DNA of 57,339 nt from UBA5905 sp964609975. GTDB taxonomy: Bacteria; Bacillota; Clostridia; Oscillospirales; Acutalibacteraceae. Positions 32,939 to 42,300 of this stretch are shown in pieces (the stretch's first letter is position 1; each line of letters starts with the position of its first letter). A model generated the notes under the pieces. It was not told the origin of the DNA. It made no database searches and worked only from the letters and a program-made list of their open reading frames with translations. The stretch spans positions 1 through 57,339 of the forward strand of contig CAZSTR010000009.1 of assembly GCA_964609975.1 (NCBI GenBank), in the 5' to 3' direction. The position numbers and the translations under genes were made by a program.

Positions 32939-34300
32939 ATGGCGTTTGAAGGCTTGAGCGAAAAACTGGCCGCTTCCTTCAAAAAGCTGCGCAACAAAGG
33001 AAAGCTCAGTGAAGCTGATGTAAAGGATGCCATGCGCGAGGTGCGTCTGGCCCTTCTGGAGGCGGATGTCAACTATAAGGTGGCCAAGGACTTCACCAAC
33101 CGCATCGTGGAGGCCGCCGTGGGCGCACGGGTCATGGAAAGCCTGACCCCCGCCCAAATGGTTATCAAAATCGTCAACGAGGAGCTGACCGCTCTCATGG
33201 GCGGCGAAGCCGCCGGTCTCGCCCGCTCCAATCGTCCGCCGACGGTGTTTCTCATGTGCGGTCTTCAGGGCTCCGGAAAAACCACCCACAGCGCGAAGCT
33301 GGCAAAGCTGTTGCGCACGAAGGGAAATCGGCCCTTGCTAGTGGCCTGCGACGTTTATCGCCCGGCCGCCATCGACCAGCTAAAGGTCATGGGAGAAAAG
33401 GCGGGCGTCCCCGTTTTCGAGCAGGGCACCGCCAACCCGGTGGACATCGCCAAGGCGGCGGTTGCCCACGCCAAGGACCACGGAAACGACTATGTGATTT
33501 TGGACACCGCCGGGCGGTTGCATATCGACGACCAGCTCATGGATGAGCTGAAAAACATCCGCACCGCCGTGGAGCCGGAGGAAATCCTACTGGTGGTGGA
33601 CGCCATGACCGGCCAGGACGCGGTGAATGTGGCCTCCGCCTTTGACGAGGCGATGGGCATCACCGGCGTGCTTTTGACGAAGCTGGACGGCGACACCCGC
33701 GGCGGCGCGGCGCTGAGCGTGCGGGCCGTCACCGGAAAGCCCATCAAATTCGCCGGCATGGGCGAAAAGCTGGAGGATCTGGAGGTGTTCCACCCGGATC
33801 GGATGGCCTCGCGGATTTTGGGGATGGGTGATGTGATGTCCCTCATCGAAAAGGCCGAGCAGCAGGTCAACGAAAAGGAGGCCGAGGAGCTTGCACGCAA
33901 GCTCCAGGAGGATCGCTTCGACCTCAACGACCTGCTGGAGCAGTTCCGCCAGATTCAGAAAATGGGCGACCTCAAAAGCGTTTTGGGAATGATTCCCGGC
34001 ATGGGAAAACAACTCAAGGATGTGGAAATAGACCCGCGCCAGTTCGCGCGGGTGGAGGCCATCATCCTGTCTATGACCCCGGCAGAGCGGGAAAAGCCCG
34101 CGCTGATGAACCCCTCCCGTAAACGGCGTATCGCCGCAGGCTGCGGCCAAAGGGTGGAGGATGTGAACCGCTTGCTCAAGCAATATGAGTCCATGCGCCA
34201 GATGATGAAGCAGCTCAAACGCATGGGAAAAGGCGGAAAGGGTGGAAAGGGCGGTTGGAAAATGCACGGCGGCTTCCCCGGCGGTCGGTTCGGTTTTTGA
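32939..34300 (+). CDS. ffh: Signal recognition particle protein Ffh
   Basis: A 453-residue SRP54 GTPase that carries ribosome-nascent chains to FtsY at the membrane. The N domain (1-95) has ALLEADVNYKV. The G domain has GLQGSGKTTHSAKLA, DVYRPAAIDQL, DTAGRLHID and TKLDGDTRGGAALS. The methionine-rich M domain (about 300-435) has the RNA-binding SRKRRIAAGCG. A glycine/lysine-rich tail ends the protein. AAGGCAGG lies before the ATG. Confidence 0.96.
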   Translation: MAFEGLSEKLAASFKKLRNKGKLSEADVKDAMREVRLALLEADVNYKVAKDFTNRIVEAAVGARVMESLTPAQMVIKIVNEELTALMGGEAAGLARSNRPPTVFLMCGLQGSGKTTHSAKLAKLLRTKGNRPLLVACDVYRPAAIDQLKVMGEKAGVPVFEQGTANPVDIAKAAVAHAKDHGNDYVILDTAGRLHIDDQLMDELKNIRTAVEPEEILLVVDAMTGQDAVNVASAFDEAMGITGVLLTKLDGDTRGGAALSVRAVTGKPIKFAGMGEKLEDLEVFHPDRMASRILGMGDVMSLIEKAEQQVNEKEAEELARKLQEDRFDLNDLLEQFRQIQKMGDLKSVLGMIPGMGKQLKDVEIDPRQFARVEAIILSMTPAEREKPALMNPSRKRRIAAGCGQRVEDVNRLLKQYESMRQMMKQLKRMGKGGKGGKGGWKMHGGFPGGRFGF

Positions 34301-34367
34301 ATTCATCCCGCGCTTGCGGGTGAAGATATATATTATACTGTATACTATTTTTGGAGGTAATCAACTT

Positions 34368-34613
34368 ATGGCAGTCAAAATTCGTCTGCGCCGCACCGGC
34401 GCCAAGAAAGCCCCTTCCTATCGTGTGGTCGTGGCCGATTCCCGGTATCCCCGTGACGGTCGCTTCATCGAGGAGATCGGCTATTACAACCCCCTGCAGG
34501 ATCCGGCGGTCATTAAGATCGACATGGAAAAGGCCAACAACTGGATCGCCAACGGCGCCCAGCCCACCGACACGGTGAAGGTTCTGCTGAAAAAGGCCGC
34601 CGAGGCCAACTAA
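34368..34613 (+). CDS. rpsP: 30S ribosomal protein bS16
   Basis: An 81-residue bS16 with the full family pattern: MAVKIRLRRTGAKKAPSYRV at the start, DSRYPRDGRFIEEIGYYNP, and GAQPTDTVKVLLKKA near the end. The ATG at 34368 follows TTGGAGG. An AT-rich stretch after a short CCCGC/GCGGG hairpin separates it from ffh and may hold a second promoter (TATACT at about 34340). Confidence 0.96.
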   Translation: MAVKIRLRRTGAKKAPSYRVVVADSRYPRDGRFIEEIGYYNPLQDPAVIKIDMEKANNWIANGAQPTDTVKVLLKKAAEAN

Positions 34614-34631
34614 GCCAAGGAGACGACGCAC

Positions 34632-34868
34632 ATGAAAGAGCTTCTGTTGACGATCGCCCGCGGTCTTGTAGACAACCCGGATGCGGTGACGGTGACACAG
34701 GATGAGCCCACGGAGGATGGCACGGTTGTGTTTCATCTGCGGGTTGCCCCCGGCGACATGGGCCGCGTGATCGGAAAGCAAGGACGCATCGCCAAGGCGA
34801 TGCGCACCGTGATGCGGGCCGCCGCCACCCGGAAGGAAACCAAGGTGGCCGTGGAAATCGACGAATAA
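34632..34868 (+). CDS. khpA: KH-domain RNA-binding protein KhpA
   Basis: A 78-residue single KH domain with the GxxG loop in RVIGKQGRIAKAMR. KhpA (YlqC) dimerises with KhpB (Jag) and binds RNA, affecting cell length and wall synthesis. Its place between rpsP and rimM is the usual one in Firmicutes. Ribosome-binding site AAGGAGA; 18 nt after rpsP. Confidence 0.94.
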   Translation: MKELLLTIARGLVDNPDAVTVTQDEPTEDGTVVFHLRVAPGDMGRVIGKQGRIAKAMRTVMRAAATRKETKVAVEIDE

Positions 34869-34872
34869 GCCG

Positions 34873-34906
34873 AAAAAGGGGCTGCGGTGAAACGCAGCCC
34901 CTTTTT
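34873..34906 (+). terminator. Internal terminator between khpA and rimM
   Basis: A perfect 9-bp stem GGGGCTGCG with its complement, A-run and T-run flanks. It would stop part of the transcripts before rimM and trmD. Confidence 0.85.
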
Positions 34907-34929
34907 CGAACGGCAAAGGAGGAACAGAT

Positions 34930-35445
34930 ATGCCGCAAAAAGCCTTTCTGGAGGCCGGACAAATCACTGGCACGCACGGCGTTCGGGGCGAAGTGCGGGT
35001 ACAGCCCTGGTGCGACTCAGCGGAGCAATTCTCCGGCTTCAAAAAGCTGTATTGGGACGCGGAGGGAAAACAGCCCGTAGCTGTGCAGGGACGCCCCCAC
35101 AAGCACATGGCCCTCGTCCGGCTGGAGGGAGTGGACTCGGTGGAGGCCGCCTCCCTTCTGCGGGGAAAGCTTCTGTATGTGAACCGAAAGGACTTGCACC
35201 TGCCCAAGGGGCGGTATCTTGTGCAGGATTTGATTGGCCTGCGGGTGGTGGACGCCGACACCGGCGCCGAATACGGACAGCTGACGGATGTGAGCCAGAC
35301 GGGTGCGAACCCGGTATATCATATGCAAACCGAACGGGGCGAGGTGCTCATCCCGGCGATTCCGTCAGTGGTGATCGCCGTGGATTTTAAGACAGACACC
35401 CTGCGCCTGCGCCCGATGAAAGGATTGCTGGATGATGAGATTTGA
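34930..35445 (+). CDS. rimM: Ribosome maturation factor RimM
   Basis: A 171-residue RimM that assists 30S head assembly with uS19. It starts with EAGQITGTHGVRGEVRVQPW, has RLEGVDSVEAASLLRG, and ends with the PRC-barrel part: RYLVQDLIGLRV, VLIPAIPSVV. AAGGAGGA precedes the ATG. Its last codons overlap the start of trmD by 14 nt. Confidence 0.94.
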   Translation: MPQKAFLEAGQITGTHGVRGEVRVQPWCDSAEQFSGFKKLYWDAEGKQPVAVQGRPHKHMALVRLEGVDSVEAASLLRGKLLYVNRKDLHLPKGRYLVQDLIGLRVVDADTGAEYGQLTDVSQTGANPVYHMQTERGEVLIPAIPSVVIAVDFKTDTLRLRPMKGLLDDEI

Positions 35446-36178
35446 TGTTCTGACTCTGTTCCCGGATATGTTTGCGCCGGTGTTCGGCGAAAGCATCCTC
35501 GGCCGCGCCCAGGAAAAAGGACTGCTGGAAATGCACTGTCACCAAATCCGGGACTATACCAAAAATAAACAAATGCAGGTGGACGACTATCCCTATGGCG
35601 GCGGAAAGGGCATGGTGATGTTCCCCCAGCCCATCGCTGACTGCTACCGCGCGGTGTGCCAGCAGGTGGACTATCGTCCCCATCTGATTTATATGTCCCC
35701 CCAGGGAAAAACCCTCACCCAGCAGCGGGCACGGGAGCTGGCCCAGCTTCCGGGACTGTGCATTTTGTGCGGCCATTATGAGGGGGTGGACGAGCGGGTA
35801 CTGGACGAGCTGGTGGATGAACAAATCTCCATGGGAGATTATGTGCTCACCGGCGGCGAAATCCCCGCCATGGCGCTGGTCGATTGCGTGTCCCGGATGG
35901 TGCCGGGGGTGCTGGCGGATGAAATCTGCTTCACCGAGGAAAGCCATTTCGCCGGACTGCTGGAATATCCCCAATACACCCGCCCCGCCGAATGGGAGGG
36001 GCGCCGCGTGCCCACTATTTTGCTGTCCGGCCACCACGCCAACATCGCCCGCTGGCGACGCCAGCAGTCCCTGCTGCGCACCAGTCAGCTGCGGCCGGAT
36101 TTGCTGGAAAGCGCCCCGCTGACCGAGGAGGATCGCCAGCTGTTGGCGGAGCTGGACGAGGAAACCCTGCCGATATAA
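35432..36178 (+). CDS. trmD: tRNA (guanine-N1)-methyltransferase TrmD
   Basis: A 248-residue SPOUT methyltransferase that makes m1G37 in tRNAs. Present are FDVLTLFPDMF, DDYPYGGGKGMVM, YMSPQGKTLTQ, the knot LCGHYEGVDERV, and DYVLTGGEIPAM for S-adenosylmethionine binding. The start at 35432 lies 7 nt after AAAGGA; the ATG one codon later is an alternative. The usual next gene rplS is absent here; ptsH follows instead. Confidence 0.95.
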   Translation: MMRFDVLTLFPDMFAPVFGESILGRAQEKGLLEMHCHQIRDYTKNKQMQVDDYPYGGGKGMVMFPQPIADCYRAVCQQVDYRPHLIYMSPQGKTLTQQRARELAQLPGLCILCGHYEGVDERVLDELVDEQISMGDYVLTGGEIPAMALVDCVSRMVPGVLADEICFTEESHFAGLLEYPQYTRPAEWEGRRVPTILLSGHHANIARWRRQQSLLRTSQLRPDLLESAPLTEEDRQLLAELDEETLPI

Positions 36179-36283
36179 TCAAAAGTTATTCACATTGTTG
36201 TGCAAAGTGTCGAACGGCTATTTCCATAAACCGCCGAAAATCGGGCAGACAACCAAAGTTGCGACCGGTTATGCGCAAATCAA

Positions 36284-36311
36284 TTGACTTGCACTTTTTT
36301 CGTGGTATAAT
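36284..36311 (+). promoter_or_regulatory. Promoter of ptsH
   Basis: TTGACT and TATAAT are separated by 16 bp, about 90 nt before the start codon. Confidence 0.75.
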
Positions 36312-36399
36312 AAGGATGTCATGTTGGCGATGCTTCCAAACGGTGCGTCGCCCGGTTGCCGCATAGGGCAAATTCATGAGAGCTAAAGGAGTATTTGCT

Positions 36400-36663
36400 A
36401 TGTTTGTGAAAGATGTGGTTGTCCAGAATCAGGTTGGGCTGCACGCCCGTCCGGCCACTTTCTTCATCCAGAAGGCGAACGAATTCAAGTCTTCTGTTTG
36501 GGTTGAGAAGGAGGAACGCCGGGTGAACGCGAAGAGCCTGCTGGGTGTTCTGTCCCTGGGCATCGTCGGAAACACCACCATCCGCATCACCGCCGACGGC
36601 GTGGACGAGGAGAAGGCCGTGGAGGCCCTTGTGAAGCTGGTGGAGTCCGGCTTCGCCGAATAA
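36400..36663 (+). CDS. ptsH: Phosphocarrier protein HPr
   Basis: An 87-residue HPr. GLHARPAT holds the histidine phosphorylated by enzyme I, and the regulatory serine is present in NAKSLLGVLSLG, so it could act in both PTS transport and CcpA control. The ATG at 36400 lies 9 nt after AAAGGA; the frame open upstream is not part of the protein. It is monocistronic, with no ptsI in the window. Confidence 0.93.
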   Translation: MFVKDVVVQNQVGLHARPATFFIQKANEFKSSVWVEKEERRVNAKSLLGVLSLGIVGNTTIRITADGVDEEKAVEALVKLVESGFAE

Positions 36664-36678
36664 TCGAGGATACACAAC

Positions 36679-36723
36679 AAAAAAGAACCCGCTTGCGGAT
36701 TTTCCGCCGGCGGGTTCTTTTTT
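36679..36723 (+). terminator. Terminator of ptsH
   Basis: AAAAAAGAACCCGC pairs with GCGGGTTCTTTTTT; an inner small hairpin caps it. It may also serve the converging gene. Confidence 0.9.
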
Positions 36724-36745
36724 GCTCGGTGTTCGGTTTCGGGCA

Positions 36746-38041
36746 TTATTTCCGCGATACCAGCCAGGCCGTGTTCAAATACCGCGGCCCATACAGCGAG
36801 CAGGGCTTGTTGATGATTTGGTTGTTCAGCACCATGGTGGTGGAGGAGCCACCGTCCAGGTTGGAGGCGTTATAGGCATCATAAGCCTCCATGATGTTGG
36901 CCATGTCTCGCTGGTTGGCGCCCTCCATGCCGGACTGGCGGCCATCGGCGGTGAGCAACAAAATGGTTCCGTCCTCCCGCTGGCCGATGGCGGAGCGGGG
37001 GTCGCGGCCGCCGGCCGCTCCATAGAAGGTGGATTTCTTTCCGTTGACGATGAGGAAGGGCTTGAAGCTGGTAGCTTCCTTGATTTTCGCGTCCTTGATT
37101 TGCTGGTTGGTGAACACGCCCAGCACCAGCACACCCTCCTCGGTCAGGCCGATCACATTGTGGGTCGCCGCCCCGTCTGTATAAACGATTTCATAATCCC
37201 GCACCAGCAGATAGGAAGGGATTCCTCCGTTTCCAGAGCCCTTCGGGTCATAGAAGCCGCCGGCGTTGATGCCCAAAAGGGAATCGGTGCGCTGGCACAT
37301 GGGCAAAAGCTTTTCGCCGAAGCTTCCATAGCGGTTGGTGACCCCCAGCGACACCCGCTTCGGGTCGGCCACCTCCACCAGCCGGGCGGTGAAATAGGTC
37401 GTCTTGATTTCCAGCACCCGCAGGCCTTCCTCTTCATAAATCACCGTGCCGGGATATTGGTCACGGGTGGCACGGGTGCCGGTGGTGGTGTTTCCGGCGG
37501 TTTTGGTTGTGGTGGTCGTGGTCGTCGAGGCCGCCGTTGTGGTGGTCGTCGCCTCCAAGGAGGGCGCCGAGGCGGTGGTAGAGGTGGTGGTGGACACCTT
37601 GATGGAGTCGATGTCGGTGGGAACATCGGGCTGTTCCACGCCGTTCTCCGCCAAAATACGCTCCACATTGGCCTCGGAGGTGAAGGCGGTCACGAGCCAG
37701 GGGTTGGAGGTGTGATAAAACCGCAGCACATACTCCACCTTCTGGGTCTGGAACAAGCCGGTGTTGAGAAACACCGTCAGACAAATCACTGCCAACAGCA
37801 GAAGCGCCAGCACCCCGGCCATCACCATTGAACCGATGCGCCCGATTTTTCGATAGATTTTTTTCAAACGGGGAACCGTCGCCATTCCGAGAAACAGCGA
37901 AAACAGGCTGAAAATCCCCAAAAGTGCGCCGATGGCCCAGTTGCCATCCACCAAATAAAACAGCAGACCGGCAATCAACAGCACCGGAAAGCCGCTGACC
38001 AGAGCTATCGGCAGATAGCCCCTCCATTTTTTCGTGTTCAA
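36746..38041 (-). CDS. Phosphodiester glycosidase (NAGPA domain) membrane protein
   Basis: A 431-residue protein. Helices at about 9-29, 33-52 and 70-92 anchor it, then comes an extracellular stretch to about 145 and a Thr-rich linker (about 150-185, almost all Thr, Ala and Ser). The C-terminal NAGPA domain has ARLVEVADPKRV, GINAGGFYDPKGSGNGG, DPRSAIGQREDGTILLLTADGR, NIMEAYDAYNASNLDGGSST, all typical. NAGPA domains remove phosphodiester-linked sugars, probably from wall polymers such as teichoic acids. The Thr-rich linker resembles a cell-wall spacer. Confidence 0.88.
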   Translation of the reverse strand: MNTKKWRGYLPIALVSGFPVLLIAGLLFYLVDGNWAIGALLGIFSLFSLFLGMATVPRLKKIYRKIGRIGSMVMAGVLALLLLAVICLTVFLNTGLFQTQKVEYVLRFYHTSNPWLVTAFTSEANVERILAENGVEQPDVPTDIDSIKVSTTTSTTASAPSLEATTTTTAASTTTTTTTKTAGNTTTGTRATRDQYPGTVIYEEEGLRVLEIKTTYFTARLVEVADPKRVSLGVTNRYGSFGEKLLPMCQRTDSLLGINAGGFYDPKGSGNGGIPSYLLVRDYEIVYTDGAATHNVIGLTEEGVLVLGVFTNQQIKDAKIKEATSFKPFLIVNGKKSTFYGAAGGRDPRSAIGQREDGTILLLTADGRQSGMEGANQRDMANIMEAYDAYNASNLDGGSSTTMVLNNQIINKPCSLYGPRYLNTAWLVSRK

Positions 38042-38104
38042 TGTAAGTCCCCCTACTGTGATTTTTCGCGCTTTTCTTGCTCCTGCGCCCTTTTTTCTCC
38101 CAAT

Positions 38105-38133
38105 ATATTACACCATAACGCCTCGGAAATCAA
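38105..38133 (-). promoter_or_regulatory. Promoter of the phosphodiester glycosidase gene
   Basis: On the minus strand TTGATT and TAATAT are separated by 17 bp. Confidence 0.5.
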
Positions 38134-38185
38134 TAGAAAAACGCAAAATTACACCAGGCGTCGGAGACAACGAGTGTGTTGTGCC

Positions 38186-39208
38186 TCAATCCGTCAGCAA
38201 CGGAAGAAGGCGGGGAACCAAAAGCTTGCGGGAAAGGCCGATACCCTTTGGCAAATACAATCCGCCATCCGGCGCGAGAACGACCTCTCCCTCGGAAAAA
38301 TCGGCGGACAGAAGCGCCCGCACCTCCGCGCACAAAGAGGCCGTCGGCGCATCCAGAAAGAACGCCTCCCGGCGCGTGCCGCCCGGCTCATATAAAACCA
38401 CCTTCGCCAGCGCCAGCATCAGCCGCTGTGCTTCGCGGGTTTCCCGCAAAAGCGCGTGAAGTGCTTTCACATCCGGGGCGTTTTTGCGCCAAACCTTCAA
38501 GATGGCGAACCCCAGCCCGTCAAAGGCACGATAATCGCGAAAAAATAGGGCTTTCGGGTCCGTTTCCGCTAAAAGCTCCCGGTGCAACGCCGCGAACAGT
38601 GCCTCCGGGTCAGCGCCAGAGAGGGCAACAAGCCACGCGGCGGCGGCGCTGTCCTCCGGGCGAGTTTTTGTCGGCGACAGGCCATCGGTGTCGGCCAAAA
38701 TGCCGCCCAACAGCAACCGTGCCACGGCAGAATCCGGAACAAGCCCGTCCCGTTTCCAGCGCAAAGCCACCAGTGAGGTGGCCGCCCCCACCGGCTTCAG
38801 CTCCACATCCTCCGTGGAAAATACAAGCCCCGGCAAACGCGGGTGATGGTCAAGAATAGCGACCACTCGGTCGACCAGCGCCGCCTCCTCCTGATGGTCG
38901 GTCAGCACAAAGCCCACCGCGGGGGAGGAAAGCTGTTGCTGAACCGCAGGAGCGGCGGACAGAAGGAACTGCGGGCCGACATCCCCCAACAGCCAGGCGA
39001 TTTCGCGGGGGAGCGCGTCTCCCTGCACCAGCGGAGCCACACCCTCTTCCCCCAGAGCGGTGCGGCGCAGCGCCTCTCCCAGCGCCGAGATCACCGTGTC
39101 TGTGTCCGGCGCGGCATGGCCCATCACGAACAGGCGAATGTGTTCGGGATGGCTTTTTTGCCGGTCGAGCCAGCGGCGCGTTTCTTCGATTGTGACAAGC
39201 CTTGGCAT
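38186..39208 (-). CDS. DHH/DHHA2-family phosphoesterase (pyrophosphatase-like)
   Basis: A 340-residue protein of the family II pyrophosphatase/exopolyphosphatase group. The N-terminal DHH domain has FVMGHAAPDTDTVISALG (motif I), VLTDHQE and AILDHHP (the DHH motif), and GGILADTDGL. The C-terminal DHHA2 domain runs from about 205, with FFRDYRAFDG. Manganese-dependent PpaC enzymes are about 310 residues; this one has a longer tail. A family I pyrophosphatase is encoded at 47 kb, so this one may have another polyphosphate or nucleotide substrate. The start at 39208 follows AAGGGGG; upstream codons of the frame are unlikely. Confidence 0.8.
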   Translation of the reverse strand: MPRLVTIEETRRWLDRQKSHPEHIRLFVMGHAAPDTDTVISALGEALRRTALGEEGVAPLVQGDALPREIAWLLGDVGPQFLLSAAPAVQQQLSSPAVGFVLTDHQEEAALVDRVVAILDHHPRLPGLVFSTEDVELKPVGAATSLVALRWKRDGLVPDSAVARLLLGGILADTDGLSPTKTRPEDSAAAAWLVALSGADPEALFAALHRELLAETDPKALFFRDYRAFDGLGFAILKVWRKNAPDVKALHALLRETREAQRLMLALAKVVLYEPGGTRREAFFLDAPTASLCAEVRALLSADFSEGEVVLAPDGGLYLPKGIGLSRKLLVPRLLPLLTD

Positions 39209-39332
39209 GAGAAATTCCCCCTTGTTGCCTTCCAGTATACCCGCCCGCCGGCAAAAAGGCAAGAAAAATTCTCCGAAACAGCGCCACCCCTCCGCCGACA
39301 AGCGGCGGAGGGGTGGCTTTTTGTTCGGTTTT

Positions 39333-42300
39333 TTACTCGGTGCGCAAGGCGACAACCGGGTCCTTCTTCGCGGCGGAGCGGGAGGGGATGATGCCGGAGA
39401 TGAGCGTCAGCAAAACGCTGATCGCCACCAGCGCCGCGGCGGTGGGCAGCGGGAGATAGGCGCTGAGGCTTTGGATGCCGGTGAGATGATGCACCAGCGC
39501 GTTAATGGGAATACACAGCAGATAGGTGATGCCCACACCCAGCAAGCCGGACAGCAGGCCGATGATCACCGTTTCGGCGTTGAACATCCCGGAAACATCC
39601 CGCTTGGAGGCGCCGATGGCACGCAGGATGCCGATTTCCTTGGTGCGCTCCTGCACCGAAATGAGAGTGATAACCCCAATCATGATGGAGGATACAATCA
39701 GCGAAATGGCCACGAAGCCAATGAGCACATAGGTGATGGCGTTGATGATGGTGGTAACCGAGGACATCATCAGCCCCACATAGTCGGTATACTGAATACG
39801 GGACAGCTCCTCCACGGTGTCGTTATAGGCAGCGATGGCGTCCTCAATTTTGTCCTTTCCGGCGAAGGTGGAGGTGTAGAGATTGATGGCGGTAGGCTTC
39901 TCCGGGTCAACACAGCCCAGCGTCACCAGATTTTCGTCATAGGAGGTATCAGAAAAGGACAGAACCTCCTCATAGAAGCGGGCACATTCCGCGGCGGAAT
40001 AGCCGTCCAGCGCCTTGTTCAGCGCAGAAACCAGCTGGGCCTCGCTCATGCCGGCCAGCTGGGCGGAAACCGCCTGGGCATATTGAGCGGAAACCTGCTC
40101 CTCCACCTGCTTGCGGAACAGCGCCGTCAGTTCCTCATCCTTCATTCCGGCCAGATATTCGGTCACAGTGGCCTCGCTCATACCCATTTGCTGGGTCATA
40201 GCGGCGGCGAGGGCGGACTCCATCGTCTCGCGGGTCATGGTAGCCATGATGCGGTCGGTGGAGGTCTTCAAATCCGCCTCGGCGGGAAGGGAGAGGATGG
40301 TCTTGTAGGTGGCGGCCTGCTCGGCGGCGGTTTGCGCCTTCACCACAGCCAGGAAGGTGGCCTGCTTTTCGCTGTCGGAAAGCTCATCGGTGGCTTTGAA
40401 GGGCAGGCCGGTGAAAATATCGGTGGCGGGCGTCGCCTTTTGCGCCTGCACGGCGGCGGATTCCTCGGAACGGCGGATGATTTCCTCCGTGAGCCGGCTG
40501 GTGTAGCCGATGGAGCCGGTGAGCATGGCGGAAACCGCGTCCTCATTAGGACGGATGATTCCGCTGACCTTTAGAGGAATTCCGTTGTCATACAGATATT
40601 GCACACCGGCGTCGGTTTCCCGCAGGTCGGTGAACAGCCCCGTTTTTTCGTCCCGGATATAGCAATCGGCGCTGAGCACCGTGTGGTATTCCCGCTCGCA
40701 AATCTCGGCATAGGACCAGCTTTTCTGCTCCGTGTTCACCTCAGTTTTATTCACGGCCGCGTTCATCAGCATGTCGATTTCGTCCTTCGATTTGAGACCG
40801 AGGGCATAGAGGGTGATATCGCCCAGTTCGTTATGCTCGTCCAGCACAAGCACGATTTCGTTATAGGCGGTGGGCCATTTTCCGTACACCAGGTCATATT
40901 GCTTTTTCAGCAGAGGATTGATGAGCGCCCCGTCGTCGCCGGGAAGCATTTCCTGGAAGGTGCCGGTGCTTGTCATAGTGGAGGCGGAGGAGAACATCTG
41001 CGACAGAGAGCCGCCGGAGGCGGCGTCCGGGTCCATCATCGCCGCCATGCTGCTGCCCATATATTCGGCGATGAGCTGCTGCATGAGCTGGCTCGCGTCG
41101 GACTCCATGACGGTGCCGTCCACATTTTTCGTATAGATGAGCAGGTCGGTGCTATAGCTGTATTGCACGCCGGACACGGTTTCCCGCAAGCCGGAGGTGT
41201 CCTCGGCGTCGCCGCGCCGCTCCTCCAGATATTTCTTGAAGGAAGCCAAATCGTTTTCGTCCGCCTCCAGATTGTTGAGAGAATTGACCATGTCATAGAC
41301 GACATTTTTCTGATAGACCGCGTCGTTTTCATGCTCACCGGCGGATTTCGCGTTGCCCATGAAGGTAGTCAGCAGAGAGCTGACATCCACATGAGTAGCC
41401 TCCAGCGTCAGCGGATAAGAGGCCAGCGTGTCCTCCTGCACGGTTTCGATATAGGTAGTTGTGCCCTGGGAAACCGCATAGATGAGGGCGATACCGATGA
41501 TGCCGATGCTCCCGGCGAAGCCGGTGAGGGCGGTGCGGCCCTTTTTCGTGAACAGGTTCTTCAGCGACAGACCGAAGGAGGTGAAGAAGGACATGGAGGG
41601 GCGCTTCTTTTGGGCCTCGGCCAGCGCCTTTTCCTGCTGGGCGGCGGCCTCCTCCTCCAGCTCCTCCGGAGTGAGGGGGGCGGTGTCGCCGATGACCTGG
41701 CCATCCAACATCCGGATGATGCGGGTGGAATATCGCTCCGCCAGCTCCGGGTTATGGGTCACCATCACCACCAGCCGGTCCTTAGCCACCTCCTTGAGCA
41801 GCTCCATGACCTGCACGCTGGTTTCCGTATCCAAAGCGCCGGTGGGCTCATCCGCCAGGATGATGTCCGGGTTGTTGACGAGGGCGCGGGCAATGGCCAC
41901 CCGCTGCATCTGGCCGCCGGACATTTCGCCCGGCTTTTTGCGCAGCTGATTGCCCAGCCCTACCTGCTCCAGCGCCGCCTTCGCCCGGCGGCGCCGTTCG
42001 CCCTTTTTCACGCCGGACAGAGTCAGCGCCAGCTCCACATTTTGCAGCACGGTTTGGTGGGGAATCAGATTATAGCTCTGGAACACGAAGCCGATGGTAT
42101 GGTTTCGGTAGGTGTCCCAATCCCGGTTACCGAAGGCGCGAGTGGATTTTCCGTTGATAATCAAATCGCCGCTGGTGTAGCGATCCAATCCTCCAACAAT
42201 ATTCAAAAGGGTGGTTTTTCCGCATCCGGAGGGGCCGAGGATGGACACGAATTCGTTGCGGCGAAAATCCAGCGACACGCCGCGCAGAGCGGCAACCGCG

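Noticed and set aside
37450..37620. Thr-codon-rich repeat in the phosphodiester glycosidase gene as a possible CRISPR or DNA repeat
   Set aside because: The repeated GTGGTG/ACCACC pattern simply encodes a threonine-rich linker; there are no regular spacers.
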